Source of the DNA: Carya illinoinensis
Lineage: Eukaryota; Streptophyta; Magnoliopsida; Fagales; Juglandaceae
Length of the DNA: 64,000 nt
Assembly (NCBI RefSeq): GCF_018687715.1
Contig: NC_056760.1
Coordinates: forward strand, 10,218,001-10,282,000
Direction of reading: 5' to 3'
A program made the translations under genes and the position numbers. Under the pieces are notes generated by a model that searched no databases, was not told where the DNA came from, and saw only the letters and a program-made list of their open reading frames with translations. Shown one piece after another: positions 50,501-62,837 of this stretch (position 1 is the first letter of the stretch; each line of letters opens with the position of its first letter).

Positions 50501-52347
50501 ACTTTAATATCAACTATCTACCTACACATAGAGATTTTTTCCGTTAAAGGGAAGGTTTTATTCTTACGTACTCAACCTCGCCAGCATTGGCAATCAATGC
50601 CATGAAGCCTTTTCTTCTCTGAAAATATCTGAAAGTATCCTCTTGCAATCTAATCTAAAAGCAACTGTGAGTTGAATTGTTCCAGATATGTTAGGCAGCG
50701 GATGGGAAGAAACAAGCTGAAGTCTTTTGGCCCACTGATGTGTCGAATAGCAATGCTAGTTCATATTCGCAGTGGGAGCTTCTTCTTCAAGGCCTTAGGC
50801 ATCACACTTCTGTTCATGGCTGGTTTTCCTGACGACCTGGTTCAAAGGGAAACAAAATACCGGAAATTGGACTTACTACAAAAATATTACAGGTATGCAT
50901 TACTGCATACTCGTAGAAATTATATTTGTGCAATGGAATAGTAGAATAGGCATGATCATTGAACTATGATGTATGAGACTCGATCAGCCACGTAGCATAC
51001 CTGCATATGTATTACCATCACGTCTGTTCATGATGGATGGCACAAAGCAATGAGGCCATTCTTACCAAATGAAATACTATGCGGACTCGTCAGTTATATC
51101 TCGTTGTAAGGTGTGGAGATTAATGTCCCTTATAACTGTTTGTCATGGTCTGCACTAAAAATGCTACTCACTCTTCATGCTCAATCATCTAGAGCTGTTT
51201 CACTTGCTGCACATATTCATATTGCAGGACAAATGAAGACGCTGAAGGGGAGGAATTATTTCATCTGCATCCAGAGACTTGCGATAATGTAAGATCACAA
51301 CCCCAGATCATAAATCCTGTTAGTATTCTTGAGTTGTCAGTCAGTTGTTTTAAATGTTATTATCTGTGTGCATAAAGCTCAAAGATCAATGTGAATAGCA
51401 CAATTGAAGATGATGCATATTGGTTGTCAATATATACAGGGCTAAGGGAATCAGGCGTCAGACACCTTCTAAAACATTATTAGATATAATTCTACTTTGA
51501 ATCACTAGGAGTGCCAAGAGATTGCTGAGGATTGATTATTGTCGTTTTGTCCATATTTGTTTTAGCTTTGATTGTTGGGAGGAAAATTTGTTCAGAAAGA
51601 CTAGTCTACTAGTGCTTGTACATGTTTAGCTACATTTTTTATGGTAAAGATGGCTAATGCAAGACCAATCACCTTGTGCAGTTCTCGTATCTTCAAAATG
51701 AACTGGTTGAGTTTTGAAGATATTTCCTCAGTTGACATTTTTTTTTCTTTCATCAGGCTAGTCCTGGTTCTCAGCAGTTGACTGGGAAGACGATTTCAAC
51801 TAAATCAAGAAGGAAACAAACCATTTCAAATAGTAAGCCTAATAATCTGAAAAGATCATCCGTTCAGCAAACGAAACCTTCAAGCTCCGCAGCTCCTACT
51901 CAATTTGGGTTAATGGGCTACACCTCTATTCACACTCAAGCAATGGCAGCACTACAGGCCATTCCATCTCAGACTTCAGTAGATGCCCCTCAAATTTCAA
52001 ATCCAATGATTCCCAGTACTGCTACCAATGTCTCCTACCGCAATCAAACCCCATACCATGTGTTTCCACATCAACCCGCGAATTCTTTCCTACCTATGAT
52101 ATACTGGCCTCACCCAAACTCTTTTCTTCCTGGACCTTATTCATCTACATATGGTTTCCACTCTTTTCCATCGACTACAAATTACATCTCTATCCATCAA
52201 CAACCTTATTACAGCAATCCCTCCAGCACTCCTTTCGTACCCAAAACCGTAGGAGGCACACAGGAGATAAATAACGTGGCATTAGATGAAGCTGCTACTG
52301 ACTCTAACAGCAGTTCAAGCAGTACTGATACAAAAGAACAGTATTGA
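47560..52347 (+). CDS. Nuclear protein with degenerate tyrosine-recombinase (Crypton/DUF3504-like) fold, 708 aa
   Basis: Exons are 47560-47775, 48333-49193, 50166-50356, 50686-50892, 51228-51288 and 51757-52347 (2127 nt, phases consistent; an in-frame stop sits just upstream of the start). Residues 30-65 form a charged coiled coil. About 110-150 is very acidic (DDTDDSDDENDD). About 300-492 resembles a tyrosine recombinase: box I GIRHGCEDMYEL (R329), a CPVQVLEED segment, MGRNKLKSFG (429 on), then ALGITLLFMAGFPDDLV leading to a candidate nucleophile in KYYR (Y490/Y491). The usual HxxR is FxxK (residues 455-458), so strand cleavage is unlikely. Residues 512-708 are basic (KSRRK), then rich in Ser, Pro, Tyr and Gln. 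I do not recognise a named plant gene. The family assignment is motif-based inference, and a DNA-binding regulatory role is a guess. Confidence 0.8.
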
Positions 52348-54483
52348 ACCGTCTATCTGACATGAGTTCCATGTAAATGTCCGTCATAGGGGAATATTTT
52401 TGGAAGATGTGGTGAAATGCATTTTTGGGGCTCTTCTTTGCAGCGGGTATGTAACTACCTAGTCTTTATTCGATGTAAGTTTGCATTTGTCGGTTTACAC
52501 TGAGAATTTATTCGAGGGTTGCAGCAGATTGGTAATTGCATATGCAAAATTTTGTATGAAACCTCTGCTCTTTTCTTGGGAAAATGAGGTGGTGTTTATT
52601 TACTAAAATTTTATAGGTGGGTGAGTGGCTTAAAGAAATATTCAATCGGTAGTGTCTCTTTATTTCTCAAACTAGTAATAAATCCCATACTACGTCTAAG
52701 CTGTCAAAACAGTCCGCTGGTTCGCTGCCAATAGTTGGTTAAGTTCCACCTCGAGATGTTACTGATTTGCTCTCGTGGTAACCATATGAGCTTCATGGTT
52801 TACAATCTTTACCATTGAATCACAGAAGCGATAAGCATGAGTCTTGCCTTGGCTATTGGGTTACTACAATCTCAAAATTTACTTTAAGAATCAATCCCTA
52901 AAGATTTATTGTGTTAGGCCTCCGGCCTGTCCAAAAATCACATAAGACGATATTTAAATAGTTCAGCAAATTGCTTACGTCCACTAAAGCCACTTTTATA
53001 GAATTTGTACGAGATTTACAAAAATCTACAAATTCTCATTTCTCCCTCACATCCCTCTTACTCTCTGATTTTTCTCTTCTCCCCCACCGCCCCACTTTCT
53101 GCACAATTAAGCTCTCCTATTTATAGGAGAGCAAACCTCTACGATAGCCTGCATCTTCTGACTTTACTGGAGGGTGGGTGCCTAGTAAAACAAACCATGG
53201 TGGGTGGCCTAACAAAATTGGTGCCTAACAAAACAAAGCAACTATGCAACCACTTGCATTTACACTTGGGTTGACTCAACATATTGGAAGTGGTAGTTGT
53301 ATAAAATAAGTTCAAACTTGAACATGCATACCAGAAATAGAATTAGTATCTCCTGCTTGGCATTCTCAAGATTCAATTCGGCTCTATGCAGCCAGAGGGC
53401 CCAAGCTAGCTGAGCTTGAACTTCTCATAACTGTCCTTGAAAATGGGTTTATGTAGTTCTTATCCACCGAGGCAATAGAAAGCATTGAGCAATTCTAAAT
53501 GAGTAACGACTAGATTAATTTGACCAATTCATTGAGTTATTTTGGCCATGTTTTATGTCAGCACAAGCTTTTTAATCCTAGGTTACTGACAAATGGATAA
53601 CTCTTTTCCGCGGGTGAGGGATACCCACACCCCTGTTCCACGCTAGCTTCTCTTTGTGGAGACTCCACATTGATGATTATCAAACCCTACCGACCACAAA
53701 ATAATAGATTGTTGGATGGATAAGGTTACTGCTTGTCTTGGTCAAGTTCGAGCAGGTTGCAGTTGGATGCAGACATGTGTCTACCATGCCTACTCTAGGG
53801 ATACGTGTCCTGATTAATCGCACAAAAACGAAGTTACAAGCGAGATGGCTGGCATAAATACGAGTAATGCATGACGTGATTATATAGATTAATGCTTGAT
53901 AAGTTTGAAGTGTGCAAAAGCTCGTATATTTTGAATACGTACGTAGCGTTACGCATTAATATAAAAGCGAATCGTATCCTTACAATTTTTCTTTATCTTT
54001 CTAGCATCCCTTTCAAATTTACCTTTATTATTTATTTTTAGTCTCACGATGCTGCTGACTCTTGTGGCCCCATGTTCATTTGTTACCATTTTGACGCTTG
54101 GGATCGAATGGCCTTTTTCATTGCATCCCTTTCCATACATGATGCCAGCTTCATGACATTGCCAGAGATCATATGGCATGGATCATCATTATATAACTAG
54201 CATCATTGCAATCCATCCGTCATGCATACACCATCACCACCTATCATACATATACATAAATATATGACATATTATACATCCAGCATCCACCATATTGCAT
54301 GCCCATCACAACATCAACCTCATAAGAAGAAAGAAGAAACCTACAAAAAGTAGTGTTACAGTAGTTTTAACACCACGGCACAATTAAGAAACAAAAGCAT
54401 CCAGAAAGCCCGATATTTTTCTGCAATTCTCATTCTTCCCTTCGGACCGCAAGGAAAGAAGATCTTAACTTATAGTAGAGCTT
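52348..54483. other. Intergenic, 3' flank and decayed repeats
   Basis: The 3' UTR of the recombinase-like gene probably ends within the first 250 bp. From about 52910 to 53290 the sequence looks like an LTR or promoter remnant and includes a TATA-bearing inverted repeat at 53113-53132. Open frames at 53005-53274 and 53949-54179 (minus) match nothing I recognise. Confidence 0.45.
53113..53132. repeat. Perfect inverted repeat around a TATA motif
   Basis: ctctcctatttataggagag: 8-bp arms, 4-bp loop. It is surrounded by pyrimidine-rich leader-like DNA, which resembles the promoter region of plant LTRs. Confidence 0.6.
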
Positions 54484-56222
<1,739 letters not shown>

Positions 56223-56838
56223 CTCTCAATTCTCACTGACAGACTCTACTTTGGTTCTAACAGGTACTTCTAAAATAAGGCCTTGGATGGATAGATTTTT
56301 TTGCCATTAAAAGTAAGGCATAAGAGACATTGTTACTTCACGACAGTGACGACACTACTTTTTTAGTACTTGTAGGTTCTGCAGCATTTACTGCTCAACA
56401 GACTAAGTTTTTGACCTTATCTTTTGTTGAAAGTTGGACAAACTTGTCCTCGAGCTAGCAGAGGATACTGAAAGCAACTATGATTCGTAAATTACAATTG
56501 TATGCGGTAATTGAGTGGGGTTAAGATATTCAGTCAGGGCCGGCTGCCTAGTTGATCCTACGGTCCTTCCTACTGGATCAACAACTCTTAACTGTTCTAA
56601 AAGGAGTTCACTTGAGAAGCAAACTCCTACAGAAACCTCAAAGAGAAGATCATCCTGTCTATGCTTCAGGAAAACGGCTGTGATGGTAGCCATGTACTTT
56701 ATTTTTTCCTAATCATTTTATTTGTATACAGTAAAAGTATCTATGCTCACCGACCATTCAACACTGGATAAAATTATGGATGTAAGACTTCATGAAGCAT
56801 GGGACACACTGCCATCACTGTCATATCATTTTATATAT
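56223..56838. promoter_or_regulatory. Peroxidase upstream region
   Basis: About 615 bp between the peroxidase start and the fold-back element. I saw no clear TATA box at a standard distance on the minus strand. Small open frames (56478-56693, 56515-56712) are not recognised. Confidence 0.3.
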
Positions 56839-57056
56839 GAGAAATATTTTTTTACAGTCAGAAAATACAGTCCACGTATAGTCATGAAAAAAAAAATAAA
56901 TTAATACGTGACTTATATAAAAAAAAATTATTTTTATAATTTTTTTATTCATGTAGGTCTCCCTGAATATAAAATAATTTTTTTATAATTTTTTTTTATT
57001 CATTCCGTACAGCCGACTGCACGCCGACTGTATTTCCCGACTGTATCTAGCAAAGC
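56839..57056. mobile_element. Fold-back MITE upstream of the peroxidase
   Basis: The left end 'ttttacagtcagaaaatacagtc' (from about 56849) is inverted at the right end as 'gactgtatttcccgactgta' (about 57026-57045). The interior is AT-rich and has its own inner duplication ('tttttataatttttttattcat' twice). About 218 bp. Superfamily unassigned. Confidence 0.55.
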
Positions 57057-57965
57057 CCATGTATATATATACACTAGTAGAGGTAACATCCTTTGGACGT
57101 TTGTCCAGTGGAGGTATAATTTAGACTGTAAAATAAATTTTTATGTTGTTATAATTTTTTAAAAAATAAAATTGAGATGTTTACTTAGTGCTAGAGTGTA
57201 AGTTTACTTGTTAATCAAACAAAATGATCAAAATAAAAAATTGTATAACCTTTAACACTATATTGCTAAAATAAATATTAACAAAAAGAAATCTAAGAAT
57301 TTTTGTGACACCAAAAAATCATAAATGTCAAATCTGATATGTTTGATAAAAGAAATAAAAGTATAGAGGAAATCTTGTAAGAAGCTAGTATTGAAAATCA
57401 AAAAATTGAGAACCAAATAGATTTCAACATAAATAACTTCATAAATTATACTAATCCATATAAATAGTAGACCAACAATTTTCAAAACGATCAAAATGGT
57501 ACACAAATTAACTCAAGCAAACCAATCATAATATGTCCAAAAATCTCTTCTTTGAAAGTTGATGCAAAAAATAATATAGATAAAATAAAATCCAAACTCA
57601 TTCAAAAGCTGATCAACAACAACTAAAAGAGGCTAATCACACCCAGAAGTGCCTAAACATTATCAACAACTAACACCAGCTAAGATGATAATATTTATAT
57701 TATTAATTTAATAAAATTAAAAATTAAAATTTTTTTTCATCTAGTTTTAATTTATTTTCTATTTATCTATCTATATATGCCAAGGGCAATATGTACAGTA
57801 TGTATAACAAAATGATACAGATAAAAAAGATAAGAAAATCTTATTTTCTTTTATATTTCAATTTAGCCTATATACAATTTCTTTTTTCTATTTTCCCCTA
57901 CTGCACAGCAAGTCCCAACTTACATATTATTTTTAATATTTTTTCATAACACATCACTGAATTAA
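57057..57965. other. AT-rich intergenic DNA, no gene seen
   Basis: Very AT-rich, without a convincing frame. The 82-codon minus frame at 57258-57506 is Ile/Phe/Leu-biased as expected for translated AT-rich noise. Confidence 0.5.
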
Positions 57966-59128
57966 TTTTTTTTATAAATATTATTATTAAATTTGTAAAA
58001 ACTACTATTGTATAAATTAAAACAAATAGAATTTTAAAACATTTAACTTTTTATTTTTACATTTTAAATTCTCAACAAAATTTTATTTATAACCCATATA
58101 TTAGGCATAAATATTTAAACGAACTGTGTGCTAATATCTAGATAACGAAAATTTTTTATAAACATTATTATTAAATTTTGAGTCATTATTGATGTATAAA
58201 TTAAAACAAATAAAAATTTACAGCAATTTAAATTTTATTTATTTATATTTTTAATTCTTAATATAATTTTATATAAAATTCATATATGAATTGAAACAAT
58301 TTAAATGAACAATTTGCTAATACTTAAATAATGAAATTTTTTATAAACATTATCATTAAATTTACAATAATTATTAATATAAAAATTAAAACAAATAAAA
58401 TTTTATGTAGAATTGATATATTAGGTTGAAAAATTTAAAACTTAAATTTAAGAGAAAAAAACATTTTAAATTGTTAATAAAATTTTATGCAGATTTCATA
58501 CATTAAATGAAAAAATTTGAAGGAACTATATACTAATACATAAGTAATGAAAATTTTTCATGAACATTATTATTAAATTCATAATTAATTATTAATATAT
58601 AAATTAAGACAAATAAAATTTGACAACATTTTAAATTTAATTTTTCATATTTTAAATTGTTAATACAATTATATGTAAAATTGAAATATTAAGTGAAAAA
58701 ATTTGGATGAACTATGTCCTAATAGCTAAATAAACAAACATATAACAATGTATTTGTTTTATTTTAAAAAAAAAAACCTCAATTCATCTAAGCCTAAAAT
58801 TAATCATGTCTAATAACTCGATAATTAAAATGGCACCGTTTTAGGCAACTACCCCTTCCCACAAATATATATTTATATATATATATAATTATAAGTGAGA
58901 AATTTATATAAATTTAAAAGTAAACAAAAATTTTATATATAATATTAAGTGAAAAGACATTTTAAATTTCATTTTTTTTATATTTTAAATTCTTAATACA
59001 ATTTTATGTAAAATTGATATATTAAATGAAAAAGATTAAATGAATTATGTGCTAATAGCTAAGTAATGAAAACTTTTTATAAACATTATTATTAAATTTG
59101 CAATAATTATTAATGTATAAATTTGCAA
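57966..59128. repeat. Degenerate AT-rich tandem array, period about 185 bp
   Basis: The block 'ttttttataaacattattat' followed by 'taaatt...ataaattaaaacaaata' recurs starting near 57966, 58151, 58336, 58551 and 59074. Between them the order 'acattttaaattcttaatac', 'ttttatgtaaaattgatata', 'gaactatgtgctaata' is kept. Copies are strongly diverged, and about 150 bp of other sequence interrupts the array near 58740-58900. Confidence 0.7.
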
Positions 59129-61084
59129 TATGTTATAAAAAAATATAAAAATAGAATATAATAAAAATATAATTTTATTTATTGAGCTTAACTATATTAA
59201 CATATTAAGGATGATAATAAATACAATAAATTGGAACATATTATTTATTTTGTAATACACATATGAATTGATTTGAATTATCAATAAACTATATTTCTAT
59301 ATGTTATTAAGTTTTATGAATATAATTAAATATATAATGTTTTAATTTTAAACGTGGACATGATATTAATAAATCTAAATAAAGCACCTCATTAAGAATT
59401 TTTGAACTTCTAGAATACTATTAATAATGTTGGATAAATTATTAAAGTATAAATTAAATGGAATTAAATATTAATAGAACTATTATTTGTTTTATTAACC
59501 ATAAGCAATAATGTTAGTAAGGACATTGACATCTTTATTAATTTCAAATTTGTTAATACTTTTATTTATTTAATAAAAATTAAAAAAACATTATTCAATA
59601 AATATTTATAAAAAAATTAAAAATTTTACTAAATAAATTATTACAATAAATAAACTTTTTATTAATGTTATTTTTAATAACTTCATTGATAATATTATGA
59701 ATATCAGATTTATTTTCATTATAATATTGTATTTAATCCTAGTGATTAAAATGTCAAGTGAGAAAAATATCTCTCCACACTCAATCTCCACCGTCCATAC
59801 AAGCAAATGACTAAAAACTCAAGTTTTTGACCAAAAATTCAAGTCTCACCCCCTTACCCATCAGTCTTATCCAGTTATCCAACAAAGAGACAAAACTTTT
59901 TCTCCATCTTCCGTCTTCCGTCGATCTCATCTTCCATTTCTCTCCAAGAACCCAGAACCAACTCACCTTCCTCTCTTCTTCTCCTCCCTTCTCATCTTCA
60001 ACAAACCAGTTCTCCTCATCTCTCTCTCTCTCTCTCTCTCTAGATATGCCCCTGCTAGCAACCCACCGTGACTGGTGGTCCGTGGAGTTGTGTGTGCAGC
60101 TGGCATGGCAACGGTGCTCGGTTGAGAAACAGGTCTGAACACATCTACAAAGATCTGAAGAGATCTGTTTTTGGTTGATTTTCTTGCGTTTATTTCAGAT
60201 ATGTTTGTAAAAATTTTATTCAAGTTTTTTTTTTCTTTTGTTTGATTTCTTTCACTTTTTTTTTATTGTTCTACTGTATATTTACCTTTGTATTTTTCAC
60301 ATCTACAAAACATTTTTTTTTCTTTCCATCTGTGTTCCTATGCTTTTTCTGTTTTCGGTTCAAAAGTATTTTTTTCTTCGCGTTTGATTTCTTTTTTTTC
60401 TCTTGTTAGTCTGCATTTTTTTTTTACACTAATTTGGTCGTTTTAGTTGGGATATTTTCTGTAAACTACAAATAAAGAATGTACAAACATCGATCTTATT
60501 CTGTTTCTATTTTTATTTATGCTGTGATGCATATGCATACTCATATAATGTAATTATATATACTGAAATATTTCACTCATGCAATACTGAAAAAATAAAG
60601 AATAAGAAGCATACCTACAACTACTGTTGAGATTGACGAGTGCACGAATCCGAAAGAAATGAGCAATTTTATTTGTTTTTAGAGAAAGTGAGAATATAGA
60701 ACACAAATTGAAATGAAATGGAAATCTGAAGTTTTAAACTTGTGGCAGACGAAATGACAATATTTTAAGTGTAAAAAGATAATAATATTTAGGCGGTTAA
60801 GTAAAATGACAGCAAGTATAGCGAATTAAACGATAGAATGAAAGGGCAAAATCGAAAATAGAATAGTGGAAAAAAAGTCAGGCTGTAACAATGTAAAAAG
60901 ACCAAAACCTCTTGTCGGCAAAAAAGAACAAAATAAAACGAAAGTCATTGTCAAATAAAACAAAGGGTAAAATTGGAAAAAAAATAGACAAAAATACTAT
61001 TTTTAAGCTATCAGCACTTTATATATACTTATAGATATAGATATACTGACCATGCCTGCCCACAAAAAGAGTAATCCTGGTTAA
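59129..61084. other. Intergenic region with a pyrimidine-rich leader-like stretch
   Basis: 59129-59790 is AT-rich. 59830-60050 is pyrimidine-rich and ends in a (CT)n run (60016-60041) directly before an ATG at 60046, followed by about 90 GC-richer coding-like bases and a possible donor at 'aacag|gtctga' (60131-60132). This could be a 5' UTR plus first exon, but no continuing exon or known protein is recognisable. 60140-60470 is T-rich, and the rest is AT-rich with nothing identified. Confidence 0.3.
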
Positions 61085-61255
61085 TATATTCAAATATAAA
61101 TTATGAGTAATATTGTGTTGAGTTATTTTTACGTATTTTTTAAATATTTTATTAATATAATTAATTATATTAATTTTTTTTAATATTTAACTAATCATAT
61201 TAATAAAATATATAAAAATATATAAAAATAATTACACATAAAAATTTTTAAGAGC
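61085..61255. mobile_element. AT-rich fold-back MITE (copy 2 of 2)
   Basis: The left arm 'gttatttttacgtatttttt' is inverted in 'aaaaatatataaaaataatt', and 'ttattaatataattaattat' faces 'ctaatcatattaataaaata'. The same family as 33005-33178. Confidence 0.55.
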
Positions 61256-61629
61256 GATACGGCCATGTAGCATTGGCATCTTCTTTGTCTTTCCCAATAA
61301 GTATAATATTATTATTAATCAAAAGAAAAGGGTGGGAACAAGGTAAGGCCAGCTCCAGCATATCGCGGGCTCATCAAGACCATTTTGCAGATACTCGGTA
61401 ATGGGATGCAACAGATAGATAAAAGATATATAGATTTGTTTTAGGACAATTGTTTTAAGATATCTATAAATTATTTTATTATTTATTACTGTTATTTACA
61501 AATTATTTCAAGATATTATATTTTTTCTTCTTTTTATATCCCATCATCCTATTAGTAGTTTTCGTTATGGTTGTCATTATCGTACGATTGCGTATAGCTA
61601 TTCGTTCCACACCATTTACACAGAGCTTT

Positions 61630-62260
61630 GCTACCGTAACACATCTTACGTGTCATGTTTTTTTTTTTTTTTTCATCTCTCAGCTCAGCCATCTCTCAAC
61701 ACCCCCTCCTCCTACCCGATCTATCTCTTAGATCACCCAGCACGATCATGCGCCACCAGCAATGCCACTAACCACCACCATCGCCACCTCCTCACGCCGG
61801 CCACCTCCAACCACCTTCAAACCTCCATAAAAGCCCCCACGCGCAGCCCCCTCTCTCTCAAAATGGGTTTCACCCATATACGGGTTCTCCACCTTAACCC
61901 GTTGTATACCGCCACTCACAACTTCCAACCGCCACCTAGAGCCACCATCGGCCTACCCAGCCACCCATAGTCTAGATTTCTCCTACCTGCAGCCTCACTC
62001 TCCCATGGGTTTCTCCATCCATTTGGAAGATACCATTGATGTCAAGTGAGGGTGCCGGGTGGGGAAGAGGGTCGAGGTGCCGGGCGGGGGAAAGCATGCC
62101 GACGCGGGGCAGAGGTGGGGGAGATGATATGTGGGTGGGGGTGGGGTGCAGACGGAACACGGGGGAAGTAAAATCAAAGAGAGGAAGTGCATTTTATTAT
62201 AGAGACAAATTAGTCATTTTACTCTAACACCTAAGGTGTGCAGGGGCTGATCTCAAACAG
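61630..62260. other. GC-rich island with strand-biased composition
   Basis: A T16 run (61658-61673) leads into about 350 bp rich in C (ccaccacc, cctcctcc), followed by about 180 bp rich in G (gggtgggggtgggg). Near-palindromic motifs lie at each edge (gtaacacatcttacgtgt near 61636 and ctaacacctaaggtgt near 62224). Several short open frames on both strands are low-complexity and not credible proteins. It may be an inserted non-autonomous or foldback element, or a retrocopy. Confidence 0.3.
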
Positions 62261-62287
62261 GGACTGCTGCCAATACTTTTTCTTATA

Positions 62288-62402
62288 CAAAAGGGGTAGT
62301 GATAGGGTTACACCACTCATCTATTACTCAAGTGCATTTTAAATTTTTTCATTTTTATCTCATTTTCTTTTAAATATTTTTTTAACATTCTTAATCACTA
62401 AG

Positions 62403-62434
<32 letters not shown>

Positions 62435-62557
62435 ACTTTACTAATACTCACTTCCTTAATCATTAAGTAAAAAAAGAATTAAAAAAAATATCAAATACAA
62501 AAAAAGTAGTAAATAAGTTGTAATGGAATAGTAACTCTATCATTTTCCTTACAAAAG
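62288..62557. mobile_element. Fold-back MITE-like element
   Basis: The left end 'aaaaggggtagtgatagggt' is the imperfect inverse of the right end 'actctatcattttccttaca'. The AT-rich interior includes a (TA)n run at 62414-62433. About 270 bp. Confidence 0.45.
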
Positions 62558-62837
62558 TGGAGCTTGATTATGCTTGCAGTTTGAATAAAAAAATGTCTTT
62601 CCAATTAGTTTACCAAAATCCTCATTTTCCAGCCTATTTCCCAATCAAACTAATATACGTAAATTTTTTAAGCAGCATGCAACATCATAAAGCACACAAG
62701 TCTCAACTTCTTCCATCTATCTATCTGAGAAATGAGAATTACCCCAGGTATTTGATACAAAGCGTTCCCCATGCAGGAACAATAAATAAATCAAAATTTA
62801 TATGGGGCTTTTGGATTAGCTGAAAATGAACATTCTG

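Noticed and set aside
61746..62227. Several short frames on both strands in the GC-rich island
   Set aside because: They are proline/histidine- or glycine-rich products of low-complexity DNA, mutually overlapping, with no domain.
62557..62823. 88-codon plus-strand frame next to the TYW2 gene
   Set aside because: It lies in the AT-rich 3' flank of the minus-strand gene with no recognised domain and no splice or promoter support.
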